A stretch of DNA of 64,000 nucleotides from Psychroflexus tropicus DSM 15496 (GCF_000378765.1 NZ_KB905346.1:1-64000); one strand, 5' to 3'. Counted from the stretch's first letter, positions 18,794-28,494 are shown. Program-made: numbers and translations. Notes: a model not told the origin generated them from the sequence alone.

Positions 18794-19181
18794 TATTTTA
18801 GTTTACATCACCTCCGGATTAGGAGCTGTTTTTGTGCTTTTAGCAGCTATAGGAACCCTTAGAATGCCAGATCAGTACCTGCGAATTTCAGTCAATACAA
18901 AAGCAGCGACTTTAGGCGTTGGACTTCTATTAACAGCTGCAGCATTATTTTTCCTAGAAACGTCAGTCACTACCAGGGTGATTGCGGTTATCATTTTTAT
19001 TTTTATTACAGCGCCGGTAGGAGCTCACTTAATAGGAAGGACTTCCTATTTTATTGGAAATGCCTTATGGGGGAAATCGGTTACTGATGACCTGAAAGAC
19101 AAATACAATAAAATTACACACGAACTGAAGGGACACGAAGAGAAGAAAGAAAATGAAGATGAAACCAAATCCAAATCCTAA
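18786..19181 (+). CDS. mrpG: Na+/H+ antiporter subunit G
   Basis: 131 residues: three TM helices with the MnhG motif 'LAAIGTLRMPDQYLRIS' and 'TAPVGAHLIGRTSYF', then a charged C-terminal tail rich in Lys and Glu. It completes the A-G set. Its coding end overlaps the start of bioF by 29 bp, an unusually long overlap that ties the antiporter operon to biotin synthesis. Confidence 0.93.
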   Translation: MTDILVYITSGLGAVFVLLAAIGTLRMPDQYLRISVNTKAATLGVGLLLTAAALFFLETSVTTRVIAVIIFIFITAPVGAHLIGRTSYFIGNALWGKSVTDDLKDKYNKITHELKGHEEKKENEDETKSKS

Positions 19182-20316
19182 TTCTCCTTTTCCAGAATCT
19201 CTAAAAGAAAAGTTGTCTCAGCGCGGAAGGGATAATGCTTTAAGGTCTCTTCAACAAACCTATAAGGATTTAATCGATTTTTCTTCTAATGATTATCTTG
19301 GATTTTCATTCAACCAAAGTATTTCTGAGTTAGTGAGTGAAAAGCTTGATACTTATAAAAGCACTCATAAGTCAGCGACAGGTTCCAGACTTTTGACAGG
19401 AAATTATCCAATGATTGAGGATTTTGAATCCTACCTAAAAGGTTATTATAATTCTGAAGCTGCTACGGTTTTCAACTCCGGATACGATGCCAATCTTGGA
19501 TTAATATCGGCGATAGGTCAAAGGCAAGATTTGATTCTCTACGATGAACTTTGTCATGCCTCTATAAGGGATGGTATTCAGTTGAGTCCTGCTAAGGCTT
19601 ATAAATTCAAGCATAATGACTTAAGCGATCTCGAAGCTAAACTGTCGAAATTTAAAGATCAATTTGATTCAATATATGTGGTTTCAGAGTATGTATTCTC
19701 AATGGATGGTGATGACTCAGACCCGGAAGCCTTGATGAGTTTATGTAATCGTTTTCAAGCTTTTTTCATTCTTGATGAAGCCCATTCTATTGGTGTGTTA
19801 AATCGGTACGGCATAGATAACCTATGTTTTACGCCATTTGCGAGAGTTGTCACTTTTGGAAAGGCTTTTGGTGCTCATGGTGCTGTGGTTTTAGGGTCTA
19901 ATGAACTTAAGACCTACCTTATCAATTTTGCCAAAAGCTTTGTTTACACTACTGCTCCTAGCCAAGAAACAACGGCTCGAAACTGGGCTTCACACCTCTA
20001 TTTAGACCAAAACGCTAAAGCTTTTGAGACTTTAAAATCAATTATTCAATATTTTAAAGCTGAAGTAAGTTCTAAGCACTTATCGTCTTGTTTTATCGAC
20101 AGCAATTCCGCCATTCAGTCCTGTGTCATTCAGGGTAACACAAAGGTGAAATCAGTTTCAAAACACTTGCAGAAGGAAGGCTTTGACGTAAGACCCATTC
20201 TTTCTCCTACAGTTCCTAAGGGAAAGGAAAGATTGAGGTTTTGTTTGCATAGTTTCAATACAAAAACAGAGATTTCTGAAATTTTAAGTAAATTAGGTCA
20301 ATCTATAACCAATTGA
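19153..20316 (+). CDS. bioF: 8-amino-7-oxononanoate synthase
   Basis: 387 residues, PLP-dependent alpha-oxoamine synthase that condenses pimeloyl thioester with L-alanine in biotin synthesis. Marks: 'DFSSNDYLGFS' near 40, 'GSRLLTGNYPMIEDFE', 'FILDEAHSIGVL', and TFGKAFGAHGA with the PLP Lys. The N-terminus (MKMKPNPNPNSPF) overlaps mrpG by 29 bp; the ATG 6 bp downstream would shorten this only slightly. First of the bioF-unknown-bioD run. Confidence 0.94.
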   Translation: MKMKPNPNPNSPFPESLKEKLSQRGRDNALRSLQQTYKDLIDFSSNDYLGFSFNQSISELVSEKLDTYKSTHKSATGSRLLTGNYPMIEDFESYLKGYYNSEAATVFNSGYDANLGLISAIGQRQDLILYDELCHASIRDGIQLSPAKAYKFKHNDLSDLEAKLSKFKDQFDSIYVVSEYVFSMDGDDSDPEALMSLCNRFQAFFILDEAHSIGVLNRYGIDNLCFTPFARVVTFGKAFGAHGAVVLGSNELKTYLINFAKSFVYTTAPSQETTARNWASHLYLDQNAKAFETLKSIIQYFKAEVSSKHLSSCFIDSNSAIQSCVIQGNTKVKSVSKHLQKEGFDVRPILSPTVPKGKERLRFCLHSFNTKTEISEILSKLGQSITN

Positions 20317-20317
20317 T

Positions 20318-21358
20318 ATGAAATCTTATTTGACAGGCTTATTTTTGATATTATTTGTCTGCGTTCAAGGGCAGAGCATTGATGGTAAAATAGTTGATAA
20401 AAATAATAAGCCATTATCCAATGCTACGGTTTATTTTGACGGCAGCACTACAGGTACCTTAAGCAGAAGTGATGGTAGTTTTACAATCCAAACCAGCAAT
20501 CGAAAAAACCTCATCTTAGTCGTAAGGTATATCGGCTACGAAACCGTTTATATAAAGGATCCAGACCCGGAAACCACCTACCAGATTGAACTATCTGTAC
20601 AAGAAAACTTTTTAGATGAGGTAGTTCTAGAAAGTTCTCTATTTTCCAGAAAACAAATGCTTAAAGCTTTCAAGAGAGACTTTCTGGGTGAAACTAGAGC
20701 AGGAAGACGTTCAAAAATTTTAAATGAAGACGATCTGACTTTCTACTACGATAAAAACGACAGGATGCTTTTAGCCTCCTCTAAAAATCCAATTAAAATT
20801 GAAAACAAAGAGCTAGGCTACCTTATTGAATTTGATCTTATCGATTTCATATCTGAATTTTCAAGTCTATCGCTGCATAAAGCGTATTTGAGAAGTAATT
20901 TTTTTAGTGGGACTTCCTTCTTTCAAGAACTAGATGATAATTCTAAATATGAAAAAAAGAGAAAGAAAACATACTATGGCTCGCCTAAGCATTTTTTCAA
21001 AAGTCTAACTTCAAGACAATTAGAAGAAAATAATTTTGAACTGTATGATAACTCATTCAGAGCTTCTGTAGATTCGATATTTAAGGTGTTAAGCGTGCAG
21101 AATGGTTACGAAATCACCATTTTGAAAAACGATCTAGATCGTATAAAATCAGGATCTTTGCCTGGTAACTCAAAGTTTCAAAAGAAAATTACCATTTTGA
21201 ATAAGAACGACCGATCTGACGTTAGCTTTAAAACCGAAACATTTTTTGTGGATAAGTACGGGAATCATACTCACATCGATCAAATTTTGTTTTATGGTGA
21301 AATGAGCAAAAGAAGGGTAGGAGACATGTTACCCATAAATTATAAACCAGATGAATAA
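20318..21358 (+). CDS. carboxypeptidase-like regulatory domain protein in the biotin operon
   Basis: 346 residues: signal peptide (to about VCVQGQS), then a CarboxypepD_reg-like beta domain at 20-95 ('IDGKIVDKNNKPLSNATVYF', 'GTLSRSDGSF', 'VVRYIGYETVYIKD'), then about 240 residues of unassigned, Lys/Ser-rich sequence. There is no plug or barrel. It is probably periplasmic or outer-membrane associated. It sits 1 bp after bioF and overlaps bioD by 8 bp, so it is fixed inside the operon even though nothing in it suggests biotin chemistry. Confidence 0.75.
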   Translation: MKSYLTGLFLILFVCVQGQSIDGKIVDKNNKPLSNATVYFDGSTTGTLSRSDGSFTIQTSNRKNLILVVRYIGYETVYIKDPDPETTYQIELSVQENFLDEVVLESSLFSRKQMLKAFKRDFLGETRAGRRSKILNEDDLTFYYDKNDRMLLASSKNPIKIENKELGYLIEFDLIDFISEFSSLSLHKAYLRSNFFSGTSFFQELDDNSKYEKKRKKTYYGSPKHFFKSLTSRQLEENNFELYDNSFRASVDSIFKVLSVQNGYEITILKNDLDRIKSGSLPGNSKFQKKITILNKNDRSDVSFKTETFFVDKYGNHTHIDQILFYGEMSKRRVGDMLPINYKPDE

Positions 21359-21974
21359 TATATATTTTATAACCGGAATAGGAACTGAAGTCGGTAAGAC
21401 TATGATTTCAGCAATTGTAACCGAAGCTTTAGAGGCAGATTACTTTAAACCAGTCCAGGCGGGCGATTTAGATAATTCTGATACCGACAAAGTCAGGGCC
21501 TTAATTTCTAACACAAAATCCAAATTTCACAAGAATGCTTTCGCATTGAAAACTCCAATGAGTCCACATGCGGCGGCAGCTATAGATAAGATAGAGATAA
21601 AGCGGGAAGACATTAAAAGGCCTCAAACAGAGAATCATCTGGTCATTGAAGGTGCTGGCGGACTGTTGGTTCCCTTGAACTCTAAAGATTGCATTATTGA
21701 TCTTCTGGAACCCTCAGACCGTATTATACTGGTTTCGAGACACTACTTAGGAAGCATCAATCACACCCTACTTTCTGTTGAAGCCCTAAAAAATAGAGGG
21801 TTTAAAAATATTGGACTTATTTTTAGCGGAGATAAACACTCTACAACAGAACAAATTATTTTAGAAAAAACTCAGCTTCCCCTAATTGGGAGAATTCAAG
21901 AGGAAAATGAGTTTTCAAAAGATGTGATCTCGAAACATGCCAAGGCTATAAAGTCTAAGCTTAAAGAAATTTAA
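21351..21974 (+). CDS. bioD: dethiobiotin synthase
   Basis: 207 residues. It carboxylates 7,8-diaminopelargonate to dethiobiotin using ATP. P-loop 'FITGIGTEVGKTM' at 5-17, 'YFKPVQAG' near 33, and 'LVIEGAGGLLVPL' near 100. A little shorter than E. coli BioD but with all motifs. It overlaps the preceding gene by 8 bp; bioA follows after 70 bp with its own -7 box. Confidence 0.94.
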   Translation: MNNIYFITGIGTEVGKTMISAIVTEALEADYFKPVQAGDLDNSDTDKVRALISNTKSKFHKNAFALKTPMSPHAAAAIDKIEIKREDIKRPQTENHLVIEGAGGLLVPLNSKDCIIDLLEPSDRIILVSRHYLGSINHTLLSVEALKNRGFKNIGLIFSGDKHSTTEQIILEKTQLPLIGRIQEENEFSKDVISKHAKAIKSKLKEI

Positions 21975-22020
21975 CTTATTAATATTATTCTTACAGGAAA
22001 GCAAGTAGTTTGAAGAACTG

Positions 22021-22028
22021 TAACTTTG
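22021..22028 (+). promoter_or_regulatory. -7 box for bioA
   Basis: TAACTTTG, an exact TAnnTTTG element 16 bp before the bioA ATG. The nearest TTTG (22009-22012) is only 8 bp upstream, so the -33 element is unclear. Confidence 0.45.
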
Positions 22029-22044
22029 CAAGAAATCACTAATT

Positions 22045-23367
22045 ATGAAACTCTTTGGGAAGTCGATTTCTTTACCGTTTTCAAAGCCATCTATATCCAA
22101 ACGTGACCAGAAATTTATCTGGCACCCGTTGACTCAACATAAATTGAATCCTGAGCTTCTGGCTATCAAGTCCGCGAAAGGTGCAGTACTAAAGGACGAA
22201 TCTGGAAACACTTATATAGACGCCATAGCTTCCTGGTATACGAGTATGTATGGGCATTGCCATCCTTATATTACAAAGAAGGTGAAAGCTCAGGTCGATA
22301 CCTTAGACCAGGTGGTATTTAGTGGTTTTACACATGAACCCGCTGTAGAATTGTCTGAGAAACTTATGCAGATCCTGCCGAAAAATCAAAACAAACTTTT
22401 TTTTAATGATAATGGGTCCACTGCTACCGAAATCGGTATCAAAATGGCGCTTCAATATCATCATAATAAAGGCAGCGATAGAAAGGTCATGCTAGCTCTG
22501 GAGGAAGGTTTTCATGGTGACACGTTTGGAGCGATGTCCGTCTCCAGCTTATCGGTTTATAATGGTGCTTTTGAGGATCACTTTATCGAGGTTATCAGGT
22601 TGCCAAAACCACTAGGACACAATAATGATACTGTCATAGCTCATCTTAAATTGATTTTGGAAGAGCATTCAATCGCAGGATTCATTTATGAACCTCTTGT
22701 ACAGGGAGCAGCTGCCATGAAAACGTATGATCTTGATGGACTTAACAAAATTCTGAAACTATGTAAGTCTGAAGATGTTGTTTGTATTGCTGATGAAGTA
22801 ATGACTGGCTTCGGTAAAACAGGAAAGCATTTTGCTTCAGATTATTTATCTGAAAAACCCGACGTCATGTGCTTGAGTAAAGCTTTATCCGCTGGAATGG
22901 TAGGTATGGGAATCACATCCTGTACCAAAAAAGTTTATCAGGCTTTTTATGCTGATGAAGTAGCTAAAGGCCTGTTTCATGGACATACCTATACAGGAAA
23001 TCCTTTGGCCTGTGCTGCTGCTATTGCAGGACTTGAACTTCTCCAATCTCAGGAGATTCAGGAGTCTATCAAAAACATTATGAGTTTAAATCAAATGTTT
23101 GCCGATAAGATGCGTAAACATAAATCAATCGCAGATGTCAGACAGGTTGGTGTGATTTTAGCCCTGGATCTGGATGTAGAAATGGAACGTTACGGCAATG
23201 CCAGGGATGAGATGTTCAGGTTTTTTATGAAAAAAGGAATATTCTTACGACCGCTAGGGAAAACCATTTACATTTTACCACCTTATGTAATTACGGAGAC
23301 TCAGCTGACTAAAATTTATGCTGCGATCGAAGACTTTTTAGACCACTTAGGTCAACAACAGCATTAG
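22045..23367 (+). CDS. bioA: adenosylmethionine-8-amino-7-oxononanoate aminotransferase
   Basis: 440 residues, class III PLP aminotransferase that makes 7,8-diaminopelargonate from BioF product and SAM. Marks: 'IWHPLTQHKLNPE' near 27, 'WYTSMYGHCHPY', 'GFHGDTFGAMSVS', 'CIADEVMTGFGKTG', and LSKALSAGM with the PLP Lys. The first ~17 residues are an extension before the usual start region. The stop overlaps the convergent T9SS gene by 4 bp. bioB and the pimeloyl-forming genes are not in the window. Confidence 0.95.
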   Translation: MKLFGKSISLPFSKPSISKRDQKFIWHPLTQHKLNPELLAIKSAKGAVLKDESGNTYIDAIASWYTSMYGHCHPYITKKVKAQVDTLDQVVFSGFTHEPAVELSEKLMQILPKNQNKLFFNDNGSTATEIGIKMALQYHHNKGSDRKVMLALEEGFHGDTFGAMSVSSLSVYNGAFEDHFIEVIRLPKPLGHNNDTVIAHLKLILEEHSIAGFIYEPLVQGAAAMKTYDLDGLNKILKLCKSEDVVCIADEVMTGFGKTGKHFASDYLSEKPDVMCLSKALSAGMVGMGITSCTKKVYQAFYADEVAKGLFHGHTYTGNPLACAAAIAGLELLQSQEIQESIKNIMSLNQMFADKMRKHKSIADVRQVGVILALDLDVEMERYGNARDEMFRFFMKKGIFLRPLGKTIYILPPYVITETQLTKIYAAIEDFLDHLGQQQH

Positions 23368-25193
23368 TGTTTTATGAATTTTAAGGTCTGTCGGGTTTTA
23401 TCTTGACCAGTTAAAACAATCAGATAAACGCCGATAGGTAAGGAAGAGGCATCATATGTTGCGACCTGACCTTGATTTTTCAAATGGCCCTCTGCAACCT
23501 TTTGGCTTAGCAGAGAATAGACCTCATAGCGCAAATCGCTCTGTTTTGTATTTAGAGATCTTATTTTTAAAATGCCTCGGGTGGGATTAGGATAAATTTG
23601 AAAATTTTCTGTTGTAAAATCTTCTGAGGCCAAAGTTTCTGATTTGAGTACAAATCCATACCTCAACTCAGGCTCCGCTTCTACGATTTCATAATCAACA
23701 ATTAAGTCTTGAGTAGATTCCAAAGGATATTCCTTATCCAAATAGAAATCTTTAAACACAATATCTGTTTCAGAAATTTGTTCTCCTTCGATTTTTAATT
23801 GATAATGATTTTGTTTTTTATTGTAGAAGCCAACCCTAACGGTATCAGTAGTAATTGGAAATTCTCTTTCTTCAATACTTAGGTATCGCCCTTCAGAATA
23901 TATATAAATGCTTTCATCAAAATTGAATAGTTTTTTGGCATCCTTATCATCTACTTCTGAATTTGCTCCTGGTTTTAATTTTAGGCTTAAGGCATCTATC
24001 GCTTCATTTTCTTTTAAAAGTTTAAGGTTTATTCTAGTATTGATATTAAATGTTTCGACTTGTGGTTCTTCAATAGCTTTATCTGTTTCTCTAAAGGAAA
24101 TATTTAAAGAAGAAGGACCCGTATTTAAAGCTTCTACAAAGACTGCCTGCCAGCCCTGGATAAATTGATTGGCCTCAGATCCTTGTTGATTAGTACCACC
24201 TTCATTCAATTCTACAGTGGCATAGCCGCCCCTTGTGTTTAGGGTGGGGTCATAAACATAAATATAATTGGAGTTTAACATAGGATTACGCTGAAGAACC
24301 AAATTCGCATCTATTGTGGCGTGGTAAGGATTACCTAATAATACAAAACTATTGTCAGTATTTAAATCAACGGATGAATTATAATTCAAAATACTTGGGT
24401 TTCCCGTTAATCTTAAAGTGGTTTCGGGACCCAAGGCAATATTTGAGTTTAAGTTGGTAGCTCGACTCCCACGAATCAATAATGAAAAGCTTTCAGCTTT
24501 ACTAAGAGTTTTAACGTCTGTATTTGAAATGCTATTCCAGGACTGATTTGTATCATTCCATTTAAAAAAGGAAGGATTTCCAGATCCAGTAGCGTCAAAG
24601 CCGTTACTGCCGGTTTTTGATCCACTAATATGAGTGCCAAATCCTGGTAGGGTGTTGTTGTTATCATCAGGATAATTAGTTCCTGTATTATTTTGACCTT
24701 CCTGTAGATTGGTTCTTATGCTTTCCGAAGTGGATACTGGGCTGGAAAAGTACCTAAAAGCTCTGTTGGACTGCGGAATAAAACGTTCTATTACCATGTC
24801 TCCAAGTATAGTTCCTCCAGTGTTTTGTCCTATTTGAGCGGTAAGCGTATCATTACTTTTTAAAGTTAATCTAGCTTCTGGCTTAAAGGTGCCGCCGTGA
24901 ATTTCAAAAGTTCTAAACACGTCCTGATGGCCAGAAATAACTTCAGCTTCGTTACCAGATTTATCGATACTGAAGTTTTCTATGACGCCGGTCCCACTAA
25001 TAGTCTGTGTATTATCCCCAGACAATTTTAGATTACCTGAACCTAGTATTGTTCCATTGTTGGTCATGTTTCCACTTATGGACAATTCAGTAGAATTTTT
25101 GAGTACAATCTTAAAGGCATCATCGACATAGAACTGAGCCTGCAGTGATGTCATAAGAAAAATAAAAAAAGTAGTAGATATTAATTTAATCAT
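23364..25193 (-). CDS. T9SS type A sorting domain protein, unknown surface function
   Basis: 609 residues: signal peptide (to about SLQAQF), repetitive beta-rich sequence near the N-terminus ('GNMTNNGTILGSGNLKLSGD'), a middle domain with 'RFIPQSNRAFRYFSSPV' typical of large Bacteroidota surface proteins, and a C-terminal sorting domain near 530-609 (IYPNPTRGILKIRS ... TLKFIKH). It should be secreted by the type IX system. No catalytic motif. It is divergent from the gene at 25238 across 44 bp that hold two overlapping -7 boxes. Confidence 0.85.
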   Translation of the reverse strand: MIKLISTTFFIFLMTSLQAQFYVDDAFKIVLKNSTELSISGNMTNNGTILGSGNLKLSGDNTQTISGTGVIENFSIDKSGNEAEVISGHQDVFRTFEIHGGTFKPEARLTLKSNDTLTAQIGQNTGGTILGDMVIERFIPQSNRAFRYFSSPVSTSESIRTNLQEGQNNTGTNYPDDNNNTLPGFGTHISGSKTGSNGFDATGSGNPSFFKWNDTNQSWNSISNTDVKTLSKAESFSLLIRGSRATNLNSNIALGPETTLRLTGNPSILNYNSSVDLNTDNSFVLLGNPYHATIDANLVLQRNPMLNSNYIYVYDPTLNTRGGYATVELNEGGTNQQGSEANQFIQGWQAVFVEALNTGPSSLNISFRETDKAIEEPQVETFNINTRINLKLLKENEAIDALSLKLKPGANSEVDDKDAKKLFNFDESIYIYSEGRYLSIEEREFPITTDTVRVGFYNKKQNHYQLKIEGEQISETDIVFKDFYLDKEYPLESTQDLIVDYEIVEAEPELRYGFVLKSETLASEDFTTENFQIYPNPTRGILKIRSLNTKQSDLRYEVYSLLSQKVAEGHLKNQGQVATYDASSLPIGVYLIVLTGQDKTRQTLKFIKH

Positions 25194-25197
25194 AGAG

Positions 25198-25214
25198 CAA
25201 AATTAATAAATTTG
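25198..25214. promoter_or_regulatory. overlapping divergent -7 boxes
   Basis: TAATTTTG on the minus strand (25205-25198) for the T9SS gene and TAAATTTG on the plus strand (25207-25214) for the gene at 25238. Both match TAnnTTTG and lie nearly back to back, so polymerase binding for the two genes may compete. -33 elements are not obvious. Confidence 0.4.
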
Positions 25215-25237
25215 CCACAACAAAAGTGATTTAAGTT

Positions 25238-26659
25238 ATGAAAAAAAGTTTACTATACATATTAATTGCGTTATTAAATTTTTATTGGGTCGAAGCTCAG
25301 GTAGGAATAGGAACAGAATCGCCTAGTGCTTCGTCAATTTTGGATATAGAATCTACTGAAGAAGGAGTCTTATTGCCAAGAATGACTACCGCTCAGCGAG
25401 AAGCTATAGCCAGCCCCGCTAATGGACTCACTGTATTTGACAACGATGTACAGACTTATTACTTTTATAATGAAAATGAATCTCAATGGGAGCAATTGAG
25501 TACATCTCGACTGAAGCGAACCAACTATCAGCTCGTTCAGTCCGAAGATGATTTTCCAGCACCTTCTGGAGGTACAATTACTTTAGACTCGGATACCTTT
25601 TATGAAATCAACGGGATGATCACTCTCGAAAATTCAATAGAATTAAATGGCGCCTATATCTCTGGATTCGATTCCTTTGAAGATGGATTAGATAAGCCCA
25701 CGGGAAATTTGTTTGTGGGCACTACTGGGGGAAGTCTTAGGTTTTTAACCTTATCAGGTGGGGGAAAAGCCTTCAATATTACTGGTGGACAATCCTTAAT
25801 AGTTCAAAATTCCGTGTTTAAAGATTTTAGTAATGTGGGTAATATTACTGATGTTAGTTTTGTTTTCTTTAGCATAACTCAGTATGTCGGAAATTCTAAT
25901 GGCATCACTTATAAAAATATAAATAACCTACTTTTAAGTAACTCCGCCTGGCAAGGTAATAATTCAGGAACCTACGAGAAATTTGAAGGAAGTTTTGATT
26001 TGATTCAAAAAGGAAGCGGATTTTCTGAAGCCAATGGAGCTTCAGTAGCTATTGATGTGTCTGAAAATCCGAGCGTAGGAAACGGAGTAATTACAGGAAC
26101 TGCTTTCATAGGAGATTCTTCTACTAAAGTGAATAAATACACTTCTACCCCTATTAATCAAAATTTTACAAATGATTGGTTTGTTCAGGCTCCTGGAATT
26201 CAAGATGAGTACGATGATGTTGCGACTGGAAATATTTATTATGATGGAGAGCTGGACACAGGTTATGGAATAAGTTCAGCAGCAGTTGACACCCCATTTA
26301 AATTGACTGGTGGAGATAAGACTTCAAATTTACTAAGGTTTACATCAGATGCAAATAATAGATTAACGTATGAAGGTAAAGAGGCGCAAGCTTTTTCGAT
26401 AAACGCTTCTTTGTCAGTAAGAGGTACGAATAGGGCTGGTGATTTTTATGCTTTTTTTATAAGAGTCAACGGAAATGAAACATTAAATAGGACGAACGCT
26501 ATATTTTTGGTCGAAAACACAACCAATGTATCTAGTGTATCACTATCAGGAACAGTAGTTTTAGGGCCAAATGATTACGTGGAAATTTGGTGTCAAAAAT
26601 TAACAGGAACTCAGAGTGGTAATCTGACTATTTTCTCCCAAAATCTTAATGTAAATTAA
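25238..26659 (+). CDS. surface protein with fibre-like N-terminus, unknown function
   Basis: 473 residues: signal peptide (to about VEAQ), then the widespread Bacteroidota motif VGIGTESPSASSILDIES and 'GVLLPRMTTAQREAI' found in phage-tail-fibre-like and adhesin N-termini. The rest is a Gly/Ser/Asn-rich beta sequence with possible right-handed beta-helix features (residues 95-260). No T9SS tail is seen. It ends overlapping the convergent beta-barrel gene by 4 bp. Confidence 0.75.
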   Translation: MKKSLLYILIALLNFYWVEAQVGIGTESPSASSILDIESTEEGVLLPRMTTAQREAIASPANGLTVFDNDVQTYYFYNENESQWEQLSTSRLKRTNYQLVQSEDDFPAPSGGTITLDSDTFYEINGMITLENSIELNGAYISGFDSFEDGLDKPTGNLFVGTTGGSLRFLTLSGGGKAFNITGGQSLIVQNSVFKDFSNVGNITDVSFVFFSITQYVGNSNGITYKNINNLLLSNSAWQGNNSGTYEKFEGSFDLIQKGSGFSEANGASVAIDVSENPSVGNGVITGTAFIGDSSTKVNKYTSTPINQNFTNDWFVQAPGIQDEYDDVATGNIYYDGELDTGYGISSAAVDTPFKLTGGDKTSNLLRFTSDANNRLTYEGKEAQAFSINASLSVRGTNRAGDFYAFFIRVNGNETLNRTNAIFLVENTTNVSSVSLSGTVVLGPNDYVEIWCQKLTGTQSGNLTIFSQNLNVN

Positions 26660-27303
26660 AATACATAACCCACAGAAAAACTCCAGATGCTATTAAATTG
26701 ATCGCCTGGAGTAGGGTCACTTATATCATTCAAACTTTGGGTGTAACGGGCTTGGAGCATAAAGTTTGGACTCAATTTGTAGCGGAGTCCGCCAGCTAGG
26801 CCTACATCTAAGTCTTTATAATTCTCTTTACTGCCTATGGTTTCAGTTTCGCTATTCACCTGTCCTGTTTCTCCAGTCGTTACACGTTCACGTTCCAATT
26901 CAGCATCCACTAAGTAACCTACTTGAATTCCGCCTTCTATCCAAAGATATTCTACCACATTATAACTGGCTAAAATGGGTAAGTTGATGTATTGCATTCT
27001 TAAGACTTCATCAAATTCAACATCTTGCCCAGTTTCTGGGTTGAATTCATTAAATTCGTTGGTAAAGCCTTGCTCAGAATATAGCAACTCAGCCTGAATC
27101 CCTAATTTTGGAAGGATCTTATACAATCCATACATTCCTATGTTCATGGAAGCTTTAGACTCTATACTCGAGTCTACATCTCCCGAAAACGTGGAAAGGT
27201 TAACTCCTCCTTTAAAGCCGTATTCGAAGTACTCCTGTTGAGCATTGGAATTAGTAAAACATAAGATTGTTATAAGGCTAAAAGCTATAATGGGTAATTT
27301 CAT
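26656..27303 (-). CDS. porin-family outer membrane beta-barrel protein
   Basis: 215 residues: signal peptide (MKLPIIAFSLITILCFTNSNAQ) and an eight-strand barrel of the Bacteroidota 'PorT/OMP_b-brl_2' kind: 'YGFKGGVNLSTFSGD', 'LGIQAELLYSEQGF', 'INLPILASYNVVEYLWIEGG', 'FMLQARYTQSLNDI', ending in aromatic SFSVGYVF. I chose the start at 27303 over the ATG 42 bp upstream because the signal peptide begins there. Function unknown; it is probably a small outer membrane protein. Confidence 0.82.
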   Translation of the reverse strand: MKLPIIAFSLITILCFTNSNAQQEYFEYGFKGGVNLSTFSGDVDSSIESKASMNIGMYGLYKILPKLGIQAELLYSEQGFTNEFNEFNPETGQDVEFDEVLRMQYINLPILASYNVVEYLWIEGGIQVGYLVDAELERERVTTGETGQVNSETETIGSKENYKDLDVGLAGGLRYKLSPNFMLQARYTQSLNDISDPTPGDQFNSIWSFSVGYVF

Positions 27304-27463
27304 AATTTGAATTTTGTATAAAATTAGTCTTTTTGGATACGTCATCCCTAGTGTTAATTCAATTTTAACCTGATTGAGTTTTAGAACTGAAAAATAAGAC
27401 TTGAGTAACTATTGTTACAGCTTTTCTAATGAATTAAGCTTTAATTTGCAGCAAAAATTAATT

Positions 27464-28018
27464 ATGGAATGGATAACAAATCCCTGGCCCTGGTATGTCT
27501 CCGGGCCATTAATTGCTTTAGTGATGTTTGTTTTGCTTTTTGTAGGTAAACAATTTGGCATGTCTTCCAACTTAAGAACCGCTTGTTCTATTGGTGGTGC
27601 TGGAAAAGTATCTGATTTTTTTAAATTTGATTGGAAAAAAGAACGCTGGAATTTAATCGTTGTGTTGGGGGCAATTATTGGTGGATTTATTTCAGCCAAT
27701 TATCTATCAAGCAATACAGTAGATATTAACCCTGAAGTTGAAAGTAAGCTTGAGTCTTACGGGATAACTAGTTCTGGAGAAGCTTATTTACCAACTGAAA
27801 TTTTTGGACCTGACAGCTTAAACGATCCAAAAATTTTAGCCGTACTAATTATTGGAGGATTTCTTGTTGGTTTTGGTGCCAGATACGCCGGAGGTTGTAC
27901 ATCTGGGCATGCGATTTCAGGACTTAGTAATCTTCAGCTTCCTTCGTTGATCGCAGTAGTTGGCTTTTTCATCGGTGGCCTCGTCATGATTAATTTTTTA
28001 TACCCCTTAATTTTTTAG
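27464..28018 (+). CDS. YeeE/YedE family transporter, first half
   Basis: 184 residues with four to five TM helices and the sulfur-transport motif 'GFGARYAGGCTSGHAISG' with its conserved Cys. YeeE/YedE proteins import thiosulfate or related sulfur species. In many bacteria the transporter is split into two adjacent genes, and here the partner begins 4 bp downstream. I chose ATG 27464, since the upstream TTG would add a non-homologous extension. No rhodanese or SoxR-type regulator is adjacent. Confidence 0.88.
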   Translation: MEWITNPWPWYVSGPLIALVMFVLLFVGKQFGMSSNLRTACSIGGAGKVSDFFKFDWKKERWNLIVVLGAIIGGFISANYLSSNTVDINPEVESKLESYGITSSGEAYLPTEIFGPDSLNDPKILAVLIIGGFLVGFGARYAGGCTSGHAISGLSNLQLPSLIAVVGFFIGGLVMINFLYPLIF

Positions 28019-28022
28019 CAGC

Positions 28023-28436
28023 ATGAAAACAATAGTTTATATAATAATAGGCGTATTTTTTGGAATAGTAATGTACAAGTCTGAAGCAGCGTCCTGGTTT
28101 AGGATTTATGAAATGTTCGAGTTTGGCTCTTTTCATATGTATGGTATTATTGGTTCAGCACTTGCCATAGGTGTAATTGGTGTTCAAATTATTAAGCGAA
28201 ATAACATCAAAGCTCTTGGAGGACAGGCGATGGAATTGAAACCTAAGACAATGAGTATTCCACGCTATCTCATAGGAGGCATTTTATTTGGTTTGGGTTG
28301 GGCGCTTGCCGGAGCCTGTCCTGGTCCTATGTATGTTTTAGCAGGTGCGGGATATGGTTCCATTTTGATAGTCATAGGCGGGGCCTTGTTGGGTACATTT
28401 GTCTATGGTTTAATAAGACATAAATTGCCGCATTAA
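28023..28436 (+). CDS. YeeE/YedE (DUF6691-like) transporter, second half
   Basis: 137 residues with four TM helices and the matching motif 'GWALAGACPGPMYVLAGAG' with its conserved Cys. It is the second half of the split sulfur transporter. An intrinsic terminator follows 30 bp after the stop, closing a two-gene operon. Confidence 0.88.
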   Translation: MKTIVYIIIGVFFGIVMYKSEAASWFRIYEMFEFGSFHMYGIIGSALAIGVIGVQIIKRNNIKALGGQAMELKPKTMSIPRYLIGGILFGLGWALAGACPGPMYVLAGAGYGSILIVIGGALLGTFVYGLIRHKLPH

Positions 28437-28467
28437 CTAGCCATTGCTGTTCAATAACTTTAATAAA

Positions 28468-28494
28468 ACCTCCCTCATTTAGGGAGTTTTTTAT
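28468..28494 (+). terminator. intrinsic terminator of the YeeE/YedE operon
   Basis: Stem CTCCCT/AGGGAG (28470-28475/28481-28486), loop CATTT, followed by a T-run. Confidence 0.85.
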
